10,807 nt of DNA from Alphaproteobacteria bacterium (GTDB taxonomy: Bacteria; Pseudomonadota; Alphaproteobacteria; RUG11792): contig JAFSTL010000003.1 in NCBI GenBank assembly GCA_017450545.1, positions 1 to 10,807 on the forward strand, in the 5' to 3' direction. Below, piece by piece: positions 1-6,929 of the stretch. A program made the translations under genes and the position numbers. Below the pieces are notes generated by a model. That model was not told the origin of the DNA and made no database searches. It saw only the letters and a program-made list of their open reading frames with translations. Positions within the stretch are counted from its first letter, which is position 1. Each line of letters begins with the position of its first letter.

Positions 1-1148
1 CAAAATGCAGCCATAGCGTTTACGAGCCAATACACTCCAAGACCAGTTCCGCGCAAGTCTTCCGGCACCTTCTCCGCTATTAACGAAACAAAAACGTTCT
101 GAGTAGACCCCAACTGTATGCCCCAAAACAGTATACCAACATACATAACTAACCTTGTCGTCGCTGCAAACATTATCATATCAGCAATCAGTAATGCAGA
201 TATTCCAAAACACAACAATTTCATTCTGTCGAATTTATCTCCTAATAACCCTATCGGATATGAAGAAAGGGTTGTCCCCAAGTTGAACACAATCATGACT
301 ATCGGGGCAAACATCGGGTCGACATGGAACCCATCGTTCATACGTAATATTAAAAAGGTTTCATTCATCCTAGCCATCATAAAGACAGCATTAACCAGCA
401 TTAAAAGCCAAAAAATCATTCCTAAATATTTAAAATTCTTGAATGTGAATTTTGTTTTTATCTTCGGTGCAGGCATTGGCGCTTCAGATGTTATTGCAGG
501 ATGTTCAAAACGTTTCGGTTCCTTAACAAAAACTATAAGCAAAATAAAAGCGATTGTTGCAGGAATAGATGCCAAGGCAAAAACAGCCTGATAGTTGCTA
601 TTTGTCGCTTTCATAGCCCAAATTCCCAGAAAACCACCAAGAAGTGAACCAATATAAGCCAGGCTACGCTTTAGTCCATATGACGCCCCGATCTTTTTGC
701 GAGGAGCAACATCCGCTATGATTGCGTCTCTCGGTGATGCTTGAACGCCATTTCCAAAGCGTTCCATCATTCTTGCAGAAAATACCAGAATAAATGAGTT
801 TGAGATAGCCAATACAGGTCGGCTTAACACTGAAAAAATATACCCGAAAATCATTATACCTTTGCGCTTCCTAAAGAAATCGCTGAGCATCCCAGAAAAC
901 AACTTCATCAAATGCGAAATCATTTCGCAAAATCCTTCGAGTACGCCTATGCCGATAGCTGAAGCACCGAGAATGTGTTTTAGGTATAACCCGGAAAATG
1001 AGTATGCCATGACGAATGAAATGTTCATCAGGAACATCATTATTCCAATTTGCCAAACTGTTACAGGAATTTTCCCATCGCGTACCTGTCTTTGTAATTC
1101 AGGAACTTCTACTTTTTCATTAGGGGTCATAAGAAGCAAAGAATGCAC
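1..1148 (-). CDS. Major facilitator superfamily transporter (3' end beyond left edge)
   Basis: This is a membrane permease of the MFS type, substrate unknown. The minus-strand frame stays open from 1148 to the left edge, giving 382 visible codons rich in hydrophobic helices. The motif A loop between helices 2 and 3 reads GMLSDFFRKRK (about residues 86-96). It is followed by ERFGNGVQASPRDAIIADV (about 129-147), which fits the GKGxRxxPRDALIAD signature of one MFS subgroup. A charged, proline-rich linker near residue 210 separates the two six-helix halves. I chose the GTG start at 1148 because AGAGGA lies 6 bases upstream; an in-frame ATG at 1130 is the alternative. A TATAAT on the minus strand at 1166-1171 could give it a promoter separate from plsC, but transcription from it would begin almost on the ribosome site. 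The final helices and stop lie outside the window. The family is clear; the cargo cannot be told. Confidence 0.9.
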   Translation of the reverse strand, partial: MHSLLLMTPNEKVEVPELQRQVRDGKIPVTVWQIGIMMFLMNISFVMAYSFSGLYLKHILGASAIGIGVLEGFCEMISHLMKLFSGMLSDFFRKRKGIMIFGYIFSVLSRPVLAISNSFILVFSARMMERFGNGVQASPRDAIIADVAPRKKIGASYGLKRSLAYIGSLLGGFLGIWAMKATNSNYQAVFALASIPATIAFILLIVFVKEPKRFEHPAITSEAPMPAPKIKTKFTFKNFKYLGMIFWLLMLVNAVFMMARMNETFLILRMNDGFHVDPMFAPIVMIVFNLGTTLSSYPIGLLGDKFDRMKLLCFGISALLIADMIMFAATTRLVMYVGILFWGIQLGSTQNVFVSLIAEKVPEDLRGTGLGVYWLVNAMAAF

Positions 1149-1154
1149 AACTCA

Positions 1155-1160
1155 TCCTCT
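1155..1160 (-). promoter_or_regulatory. Ribosome binding site deciding the GTG start of the MFS gene
   Basis: AGAGGA on the minus strand lies 6 bases before the GTG at 1148 and 24 bases before the ATG at 1130. Only the GTG has useful Shine-Dalgarno spacing. Confidence 0.55.
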
Positions 1161-1215
1161 TCAAAATTATACAGCGTGGCGCGCTGCAGTGAAAGAAAAT
1201 TCTTCACACTCGTTC

Positions 1216-1899
1216 TTACTCATTCAACATTTTTTCAAGTTGGGTAAAGAATTCCTCTTTATCGAGCCCAGGTTGGATTGCTGGTTTAAAATTGAGGTTG
1301 ATGGTTCCAGGTATTTTTTTGAACGAATTTCGTGCCCAATGCTTTCCTGAATTCACATGAACTGGTATAACAGGTATGCCTAAAGATTTGTATAAGGCAA
1401 ATATGCCGCTCTTATATTCCGTATGCTCATTTGCTGAAGCACGCGTCCCATTTGGAAAAATTAATATAGAATTCCCGGCTTGGTACGCGCTTTTTCCGGA
1501 CTTCAACAACGTCTTGATTGCTTTTATAGGGGATGTTCGATCAATTGGTATACATCCAAGTCTTCTAAAATATAGTCCGGCTATAGGTTTATCTAAAAGT
1601 TCTTTTTTGATGACGATAGATAGATTATCGAACAATATTGAGAAAATAAATGTTTCCCAAGCTGATTGATGATTACATCCGATTATGACTTGTCCGGCGG
1701 GTACATTGTCTAATCCAGTTATTTTGTAATCTATTTTGGCGAAATATTTGAGACAAACAAGGAGCCACTTCGTAACTGGACGATAGCTCAACTTAAGTGT
1801 CATTTTAGGTGAACAAAAATATGTTATCGGATACATTATGGCTATATACAATATAAAAATCGTATAAAAAATGACATTAAACAAAATTGACCTAATCAT
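1216..1899 (-). CDS. plsC: 1-acyl-sn-glycerol-3-phosphate acyltransferase
   Basis: It transfers a second fatty acyl chain to lysophosphatidic acid, making phosphatidic acid for membrane phospholipids at the inner membrane. All four blocks of the glycerolipid acyltransferase family are visible in 227 residues. Motif I is NHQSAWE (76-82), with the catalytic H77 and E82 at HX4D/E spacing. Motif II is CIPIDR (116-121), motif III FPNGTR (148-153) and motif IV IPVIPV (175-180). Motif III has Asn150 where most members have Glu. A hydrophobic N-terminus (about 5-28) is the likely membrane anchor. The ATG overlaps the end of rsmI by 8 bases, and a GGAG at 1907-1910 lies 7 bases before it, so the two genes are probably translationally coupled. 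The family assignment is firm; acyl preference is unknown. Confidence 0.93.
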   Translation of the reverse strand: MIRSILFNVIFYTIFILYIAIMYPITYFCSPKMTLKLSYRPVTKWLLVCLKYFAKIDYKITGLDNVPAGQVIIGCNHQSAWETFIFSILFDNLSIVIKKELLDKPIAGLYFRRLGCIPIDRTSPIKAIKTLLKSGKSAYQAGNSILIFPNGTRASANEHTEYKSGIFALYKSLGIPVIPVHVNSGKHWARNSFKKIPGTINLNFKPAIQPGLDKEEFFTQLEKMLNE

Positions 1900-2704
1900 T
1901 ATAATTCTCCATCAAATAGTTATATAATGCATTTTTGCTTATGCCTGAATATTTTGACAGAATGTTGCTTAAATCTCGTTTCGAAATCTTTTCAACAAGT
2001 TCAGATATGAGCGGATTTAATTCGTTGAGTTGTTCGACTTCCGAAATTTTGGGGGACGAGAGCAAAATAACAAACTCACCTTTTGCTGGATTTGCTTTGA
2101 AATATTCGATAACCGCACTAAATTGACCACGAATAGTGGTCTCATGTATCTTTGTTATTTCTTTTACAACAGCAACAGTTCTATTTACAAAAATTTCTCG
2201 CATTTGAAGAAGTGTCTGCAAAATTCTGTTGGGCGATTCATAGAATATTAACGTGGCATTGATTTTGACTAAATCTGTAAATTTGTTTTTACCAACAAAA
2301 CCAGCAAACATAAATTTGTCACTTGGCAATCCTGAAAGAATAAGTGCAGAAATTGCAGCGGATACACCAGGAATTACTGTATAACTCAAATTATTTTTAA
2401 TACAAGCATTGACCAGCTTATATCCTGGGTCAGAAATAAGAGGGGTTCCTGCGTCAGAAATTAGTGCAAATACTTTATTTTGATGCAGCATAAGGTCAAT
2501 AATTTTGGGAACAATCTGTGTCGCATTATGGTCATTATAAACCATAAGAGACGTCCTTATATCATATTTTTGAAATAATCTAGCCGAAATTCGTGTGTCT
2601 TCACAAAGAACAATATCAACATTCTTGAGAACATCAAGAGCTCGAATAGATATATCTTGCAAATTGCCTATCGGCGTCGACACAACGTACAGAGAAAAAA
2701 ACAT
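1892..2704 (-). CDS. rsmI: 16S rRNA (cytidine1402-2'-O)-methyltransferase
   Basis: RsmI methylates the 2'-OH of C1402 in the decoding centre of 16S rRNA using S-adenosylmethionine. The 270-residue protein follows the family from end to end. It has STPIGNLQDISIRALDVL near the N-terminus, CEDTRISARL (about 34-43), the glycine-rich SDAGTPLISDPGY, PGVSAAISAL, LSGLPSDKFMFAGFV, the FYESPNRI block and a C-terminal SKNALYNYLM tail. E. coli RsmI is slightly longer (286). No good Shine-Dalgarno precedes the ATG at 2704, but the STPIGNL block begins only a few residues later, so the start cannot move much. It heads a run with plsC. A minus-strand extended -10 (TGCTATTAT) sits in the divergent gap shared with the dehydrogenase gene. 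Confidence 0.95.
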   Translation of the reverse strand: MFFSLYVVSTPIGNLQDISIRALDVLKNVDIVLCEDTRISARLFQKYDIRTSLMVYNDHNATQIVPKIIDLMLHQNKVFALISDAGTPLISDPGYKLVNACIKNNLSYTVIPGVSAAISALILSGLPSDKFMFAGFVGKNKFTDLVKINATLIFYESPNRILQTLLQMREIFVNRTVAVVKEITKIHETTIRGQFSAVIEYFKANPAKGEFVILLSSPKISEVEQLNELNPLISELVEKISKRDLSNILSKYSGISKNALYNYLMENYND

Positions 2705-2742
2705 AAAATTTTATATATTTTTGGTGCTAAAAAAGCTTCGTA

Positions 2743-2755
2743 TGTTATAATAGCA
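2743..2755. promoter_or_regulatory. Overlapping divergent extended -10 elements (rsmI / dehydrogenase homologue)
   Basis: On the plus strand TGTTATAAT (2743-2751) is a perfect extended -10, placed to start transcription about 23 bases before the ATG at 2781. On the minus strand TGCTATTAT (2755 down to 2747) is an extended -10 with 5 of 6 hexamer bases, placed to start rsmI transcription with a leader of about 36 bases. The two hexamers share almost the same base pairs. No good -35 is seen for either, which extended -10 promoters tolerate. The call is by motif only. Confidence 0.5.
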
Positions 2756-2780
2756 CAAGTGGACAAGGCGGGTGTCGTAA

Positions 2781-4127
2781 ATGCACCTAACAGTCATCGG
2801 TGGTGGATACGTCGGGTTAGTTACGGCGGTCTGTTTCTGCGAGTTCGGGTTCGAAGTTTGCGTTGTTGAAGAGAACTCGGAAAAATTGAAAAAACTAGAA
2901 GCTGGGAAATTTATGGTCTACGAACCGGACGTAGACAGAATGATAAAGAAGTTCATGGAATATGAATGTCTCACCTTTTCAGGCTGTATAGCAACTGCGA
3001 TTTCTGACTCCGAAGCAGTTTTAGTTGCGGTTTCAACGACAACAGAAAACTCTGACTCAGATTTGACACTGTTGAGCGCTGTGATAAATAAAGTATCGTC
3101 AGCTCTTTCGCAAAACAAATATACAGGCTTGTTCATAAGAGCAAGTGTTCCAGTTGGGACCTGTAATACACTTCTGGAGAATATACAATTTATGAGACCT
3201 GATTTGATTCCAGGCGAACATTATGACGTGATTGCCAATCCCTGCTTCATACGGGAAGGCTGTGCGGTTCAAGATTTCATGGCGCCGAGTAATGAGATTA
3301 TTGGAATGAAAAACTTCTCTGAAAAAGCCAAGTCTCTTGTTGAAAAATTGTATGCGCCATTATCAAATGTTGGCGTGCCGTTTACATACACAAATCTTGA
3401 AACAGCAGAGCTTATCATCACTGCAAATGTCGCCTTTGCTGCGATTAAGATGGTTTTTACAAATGAGATATCAGAAATTTGCAAAAAAGTTAATGCAGAT
3501 GTAAAAGCAATCATGCAAAGCTTATCTGCTGAAAAGAAAATCGGCTCAAGCGCCTTTATGCTGTCCCCCGGGGTTGGTGGTTCGACATTTCCAAAGGCGA
3601 TGCGTCTTCTAAAAAATAAGGCTTCTTCATTGGGAATGACTTTGCCTATTTTGGAAAGTGCTGTAAAGAGCAATGCAAATAGGATTGTTAAAATAAAAGA
3701 ACAGATATTGACATGCATAACAAATACTGAACCGAATACCTTGAAAAAAGTGACAATATTGGGACTTACTTATAAACCAATGACAAGCGATATAAAAGAA
3801 TCACCGAGCATCATAATAATCGACGCTTTATTAAAACACGGCGTTGCGGTTGAAGTTTATGACCCTGTTTATACTCCGGATTCTAATTATATTTCGCTCA
3901 TTCCTAAAGAAATTAGAAATAATGGAAATTTTCATTTATCGAATTCACCATACGAAGCAGCGATGCAAAGCGACTTGTTAATAATTATGACAAATTGGTC
4001 GGAATTCGCCGAGTTAAAATATGAAAAAATTTTTGAACTAATGAAAAAAAATACAGATAATAGAACGCAATTTCTTGATTATCGTTATTTGATATCTGAC
4101 AAAATCAATAAAAATGAGGCAACTTGA
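2781..4127 (+). CDS. UDP-glucose/GDP-mannose dehydrogenase family protein lacking catalytic residues
   Basis: Family members oxidise a nucleotide sugar (for example UDP-glucose to UDP-glucuronate) with two NAD+ through a cysteine thiohemiacetal. This 448-residue homologue aligns over its full length: N-terminal Rossmann fold with GGGYVG (7-12) and acidic E30, SVPVGT (122-127), NPCFIREG (153-160), a helical dimer core, GGSTFPKA (266-273), and a C-terminal Rossmann domain with TILGLTYKP. The residues expected for catalysis are replaced. The first Glu of NPEFLREG is Cys155, the Lys of ELIK is Ile213, the Asn of NAFLA is Val217, the nucleophile Cys of GGSCFPKD is Thr269, and its Asp is Ala273. 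The frame is intact, with its own promoter and terminator, so it does not look like plain decay. It may be a pseudoenzyme or have a changed reaction. The AAGG ribosome site (2765-2768) is rather distant, 12 bases from the ATG. No other sugar-nucleotide or capsule gene is nearby. Confidence 0.88.
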   Translation: MHLTVIGGGYVGLVTAVCFCEFGFEVCVVEENSEKLKKLEAGKFMVYEPDVDRMIKKFMEYECLTFSGCIATAISDSEAVLVAVSTTTENSDSDLTLLSAVINKVSSALSQNKYTGLFIRASVPVGTCNTLLENIQFMRPDLIPGEHYDVIANPCFIREGCAVQDFMAPSNEIIGMKNFSEKAKSLVEKLYAPLSNVGVPFTYTNLETAELIITANVAFAAIKMVFTNEISEICKKVNADVKAIMQSLSAEKKIGSSAFMLSPGVGGSTFPKAMRLLKNKASSLGMTLPILESAVKSNANRIVKIKEQILTCITNTEPNTLKKVTILGLTYKPMTSDIKESPSIIIIDALLKHGVAVEVYDPVYTPDSNYISLIPKEIRNNGNFHLSNSPYEAAMQSDLLIIMTNWSEFAELKYEKIFELMKKNTDNRTQFLDYRYLISDKINKNEAT

Positions 4128-4144
4128 ACTACTCTCGATTTTTG

Positions 4145-4173
4145 TTTGCTTTTATGGAGAAAGCAAATTTTTT
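4145..4173 (+). terminator. Rho-independent terminator of the dehydrogenase homologue
   Basis: A perfect 8-bp stem, TTTGCTTT (4145-4152) with AAAGCAAA (4160-4167), has a 7-base loop and is followed directly by six T (4168-4173). It lies 17 bases after the stop codon and ends before the regulatory box of the next gene, so the two plus-strand genes are separate transcription units. Confidence 0.8.
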
Positions 4174-4189
4174 GCTAAAGTTTGAAAAA

Positions 4190-4221
4190 TTAACGAAAAA
4201 TTAACCTTCGTTGGATAAAAT
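4190..4221 (+). promoter_or_regulatory. CtrA-type box and -10 hexamer upstream of the Hcp-like gene
   Basis: TTAACGAAAAATTAAC (4190-4205) is a perfect match to the alphaproteobacterial CtrA consensus TTAA-N7-TTAAC. Ten bases later comes TAAAAT (4216-4221), a 5 of 6 match to the -10 hexamer. The box takes the place of a -35, as in promoters that CtrA activates. It also contains the end of a tandem 11-base repeat, GAAAAATTAAC at 4184-4194 and 4195-4205. A near-identical box with the same spacing precedes the exported protein gene at 7661. The motif match is seen; binding by CtrA is inferred. Confidence 0.55.
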
Positions 4222-4256
4222 TTTTGTGTTAGCGTTGGACGGGTTCTTTGTAAGCT

Positions 4257-4919
4257 ATGGCAAATTTAGGTGCGACAAGTTTGAGACACTATATTTCTGG
4301 GACTGATGGAACGGTGCCTGGCGTTGGGGGATGTCCATTCGACATGGACAGATTGCAACGTGATTATGTTGACGGCGCAATAACTCCGACTAGGATAATC
4401 CATTTCACCGGGGATGAATTGAACACCGATGTGAAAATGTCATTAAATCCTTTGGGCGATTATGGTAAAGATGGTGACGAAATATTGGACGTGCTCGCTT
4501 GTTCCGGTTTTTATGAAACATCGACACTGAATTTTAGAGTGCCGAACTTGCATAAGCCAGGTGCTGCACGCGCATCTGATGTTTGGGTCGTTATACCGCA
4601 AAACATCATCGTTCCAAAGCTAATCAAAAAACTTCACCAAGGGGCAATTGATGGGATATATATTGCCACATTGTCTTTTTTAAACGCTGGAGATGAAGAC
4701 AAACCAAAAGTTGTGCAAGTGCATGATTACACAAGCTGTTTCATAAAGTTTGTTGATTCGTTAAGCTATGGTGCATTAGCTGTGTTTGCCTTTTCGTTTG
4801 TTAAGGTGAAAATAACTCAACACGATTATAAGCAAATCAGTGAGAAAGGCGAAAATAAAGTCGGAGGTCAGTATGTTTATGAGTTTGACTATAATTCCGC
4901 TCTCGGTAAAAAATTGTGA
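4257..4919 (+). CDS. Hcp-like protein (possible type VI secretion tube protein)
   Basis: The proposed role is a structural or secreted Hcp-type subunit, whose hexameric rings stack into the inner tube of a type VI secretion system. The 220-residue protein has no signal peptide or membrane helix. From residue 68 it can be laid on Hcp by eye: GDYGKDGDEILDVLACS (67-83) against the GESKDKxxxEEIDVLAWS region, VPKLIKKLHQG (119-129) against TPNLMxACSSG, a strand pattern ending AVFAFSFVKVKI (175-186) against ENVTLNFAKVKV, and GGQYVYEFDYN (203-213) against the closing GGxVxxGWDI strand. The first 65 residues are extra compared with a usual Hcp of about 160-170. An in-frame TAA at 4251 fixes the ATG as the first possible start; the ribosome site is weak. 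No other secretion gene is visible in the window. It could instead be an unrelated beta-rich protein, so the gene is certain but the family is tentative. Confidence 0.5.
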   Translation: MANLGATSLRHYISGTDGTVPGVGGCPFDMDRLQRDYVDGAITPTRIIHFTGDELNTDVKMSLNPLGDYGKDGDEILDVLACSGFYETSTLNFRVPNLHKPGAARASDVWVVIPQNIIVPKLIKKLHQGAIDGIYIATLSFLNAGDEDKPKVVQVHDYTSCFIKFVDSLSYGALAVFAFSFVKVKITQHDYKQISEKGENKVGGQYVYEFDYNSALGKKL

Positions 4920-4963
4920 TACATCTGGTTCGAATTTGCGAGCTTGACAATTCTGTTTGCAAT

Positions 4964-4986
4964 GTTACACTTGGTGCAACTTTTTT
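4964..4986 (+). terminator. Probable terminator after the Hcp-like gene
   Basis: GTTACAC (4964-4970) pairs with GTGCAAC (4974-4980) with one A-C mismatch and a short 3-base loop, followed by six T (4981-4986). It lies 44 bases after the stop and before the end of the convergent nuoN. The stem is imperfect, so it is a modest call. Confidence 0.4.
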
Positions 4987-4990
4987 AAAG

Positions 4991-6388
4991 TTAAATTATA
5001 TGCCTAAATATTTGCCCCCAAAATTGGCATATAGAGTTATAAAAAATAAGTGATACTGCAAGCAGTATGATTAAAGATGATGCAAATAAGCAACTTTCTT
5101 TTTTCAAATTGTTTTCTGTGCGAGACGATACAAATAAAAGACGTCCCCACTTGATGAGATAGCCCACAGATATAATAGAATAAATTAATGATATGAACAG
5201 CATGAAATAATTTTTGTTTTTTAACAAAAGCATAAAAATGTCCATTTTTGCATAGAAATTCCCAAATGGCGGTAATCCGCAAATAGCAAACAACGAGAAA
5301 ATTGTCAAAAAACCGAATATAGGAGCTGTTGTGTATAATCCTCCCAAATCCTCAAAAGTTCTGATGTCGTGCGTCTTATTTATAGCAAAAATACTTGCCA
5401 AGAAGCAAAAAGTTGCTAACGATTGATAAGTCATATACGTCATCATGATGGGGGCAGAATTTTGTAATGTCTGTATTGACAATACAAATCCTATGTGTCC
5501 AATTGTAACGGATGCAATAAATTTATTTATATCTTTCTGTATTATTGGCATAATTGCTCCTATAAACATTGAAATTATGGACGCCCCCAGGATGATTGGG
5601 CGAGCGCGGTCAAGTATTGATACTGTATAAAATAGCTTGATAAAAATTAATAGCATAAAAAATTTCCATATCACCTCTAAAAACAAGACAGTAATGCGCG
5701 AAGATTTGTCGTATACATCACTAAGCCAACTATGAAATGGAGCACAGCCAAGCTTGAATAGAAGCGCGACCATGATTAATATCCCTCCAATATTTGTGAT
5801 AACATTTGCACTGCAATTTATTTTTGAAAATGACAAAGTGAAATATTGACTATATAATAAGCTACAACCAAAAATGTATACCGCATCCATAACAGCGGAT
5901 ATTAACAAAAACCGGGTCGCGCATCTTGATTGCCCTTCATGTAATAATAGAAAAACAACGGAAAATGTATATAATTCCAAAGCAAACAATAATGTTAATA
6001 AACTATTTGCAGATATTGCCAATGTTATAGCGGTTGTTATGCCAAATATCATAATGAAGAAATTTGTCTTTAATATTTTGTCTAATTTTGTATAATGCAA
6101 ATATATAAGAAAACCACAAAGACAGCTTAGCAATAATATCTTTATTTGCCCTAAAGCATTATTATAAACAAATATATCTGTACTGATTTCGCGAGCACTT
6201 GAATTATATATTAACATTATTATTAGAGAAATAATGGAGATTGATAGTGATAATTTGGGAAATATTGTTTTTATGTATTTTTCAGGAGGAATTTTTTGCA
6301 TAAACATTAAAATAAATAATGAACACAAGGACAATATGTCTGGAAATGCGATTTTTAGTTCGAATAGTTTGTTCAGCGAACAAAGCAT
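4991..6388 (-). CDS. nuoN: NADH-quinone oxidoreductase subunit N
   Basis: NuoN is one of the three antiporter-like, proton-pumping membrane subunits of respiratory complex I. The 465-residue protein is hydrophobic throughout, with about 13-14 predicted helices, close to the usual length. Key charged residues of the proton channel are visible: Glu138 in the FALELY helix, Lys212 in LFKLGCAPFHSWLSDVYD and Lys242 in EVIWKFF. They match the Glu and two Lys of E. coli NuoN. The family block QKDINKFIASVTIGHIGF (284-301) and the later FAICGLPPFGNFYAK loop are also present. The ATG overlaps the end of birA by 16 bases, with no clear Shine-Dalgarno, so translation probably couples to birA. The neighbouring complex I genes nuoL and nuoM are not next to it, and birA lies upstream rather than downstream as in many alphaproteobacteria. 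Confidence 0.92.
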   Translation of the reverse strand: MLCSLNKLFELKIAFPDILSLCSLFILMFMQKIPPEKYIKTIFPKLSLSISIISLIIMLIYNSSAREISTDIFVYNNALGQIKILLLSCLCGFLIYLHYTKLDKILKTNFFIMIFGITTAITLAISANSLLTLLFALELYTFSVVFLLLHEGQSRCATRFLLISAVMDAVYIFGCSLLYSQYFTLSFSKINCSANVITNIGGILIMVALLFKLGCAPFHSWLSDVYDKSSRITVLFLEVIWKFFMLLIFIKLFYTVSILDRARPIILGASIISMFIGAIMPIIQKDINKFIASVTIGHIGFVLSIQTLQNSAPIMMTYMTYQSLATFCFLASIFAINKTHDIRTFEDLGGLYTTAPIFGFLTIFSLFAICGLPPFGNFYAKMDIFMLLLKNKNYFMLFISLIYSIISVGYLIKWGRLLFVSSRTENNLKKESCLFASSLIILLAVSLIFYNSICQFWGQIFRHII

Positions 6389-6912
6389 TTTTTCAGTTCA
6401 TTTATTAAAAATATATACAAATTTTCAACTAATGAACCAGGTTTTGCAAGCAAATTGAATTCAGATTTCAGGTTTGTCGCACTCGCTAACGGCGATTCTG
6501 TCAAATTTATCCCGACCCCAATGATGGCATATGGATAAGATATTTCCGTTAATACTCCGGCTAATTTTTTGTTATTCACTAAAATGTCATTCGGTTGTTT
6601 TAACGTGACTTTATCAGAACCAGTTATACTGACGAGATATTTGTGCAGTATCTCCATAACATCAAACGTTAAACTATTAGTTTGGCGTTCTGTTATGTAT
6701 AAATCATGTAAATGTATTATATATGAACAATAAAAATTACCTATTGGCGATATCCATATTCGCCCATTCAGGCGTCCTCGTCCATTTGTTTGTTTATCCG
6801 CGATTATCGCCATATCCGATGTAATTTCGCCTAGTTCGATCGTTTTCAATGCATAATCATTCGTACTTCCCAATTCGTCAAAATGTTTTATTTTTATATT
6901 ACTTTTGTTCAT
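6373..6912 (-). CDS. birA: Biotin--[acetyl-CoA-carboxylase] ligase, minimal form
   Basis: It activates biotin with ATP and attaches it to the carrier lysine of acetyl-CoA carboxylase. The 179-residue catalytic domain shows the STNDYA block, the biotinyl-AMP loop GRGRLNGRIW (44-53), KQPNDIL (105-111), KKLAGVLTE with the active-site lysine (115-123) and IIGVGINL (130-137). The usual Trp of KWPND is Gln106. There is no N-terminal DNA-binding domain, so it should not act as the bio operon repressor. The C-terminal SH3-like domain of typical ligases is also missing. I prefer the ATG at 6912, with AGAAGG 4 bases upstream. An in-frame ATG at 6933, overlapping the trmL stop as ATGA, would add 7 residues but has no ribosome site. 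It sits between trmL and nuoN and is probably cotranscribed with both. Confidence 0.9.
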   Translation of the reverse strand: MNKSNIKIKHFDELGSTNDYALKTIELGEITSDMAIIADKQTNGRGRLNGRIWISPIGNFYCSYIIHLHDLYITERQTNSLTFDVMEILHKYLVSITGSDKVTLKQPNDILVNNKKLAGVLTEISYPYAIIGVGINLTESPLASATNLKSEFNLLAKPGSLVENLYIFLINELKKCFVR

Positions 6913-6916
6913 ATAG

Positions 6917-6922
6917 CCTTCT
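6917..6922 (-). promoter_or_regulatory. Ribosome binding site favouring the shorter birA start
   Basis: AGAAGG on the minus strand lies 4 bases before the ATG at 6912. The upstream ATG at 6933 has no such sequence, only an overlap with the trmL stop. Confidence 0.5.
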
Positions 6923-6929
6923 CGACCAA

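Noticed and set aside
391..404. TTAA-N6-TTAA, a CtrA-like site inside the transporter gene
   Set aside because: The spacing is six rather than seven, and it is inside coding sequence away from any start.
118..1350. Plus-strand open frames across the transporter and plsC region
   Set aside because: They oppose a minus-strand MFS frame and plsC with clear family motifs, and their own translations show no family features.
4257..4919. IglC-type tube protein of Francisella
   Set aside because: The length is similar, but I could not match its sequence blocks; the classic Hcp pattern fits better.
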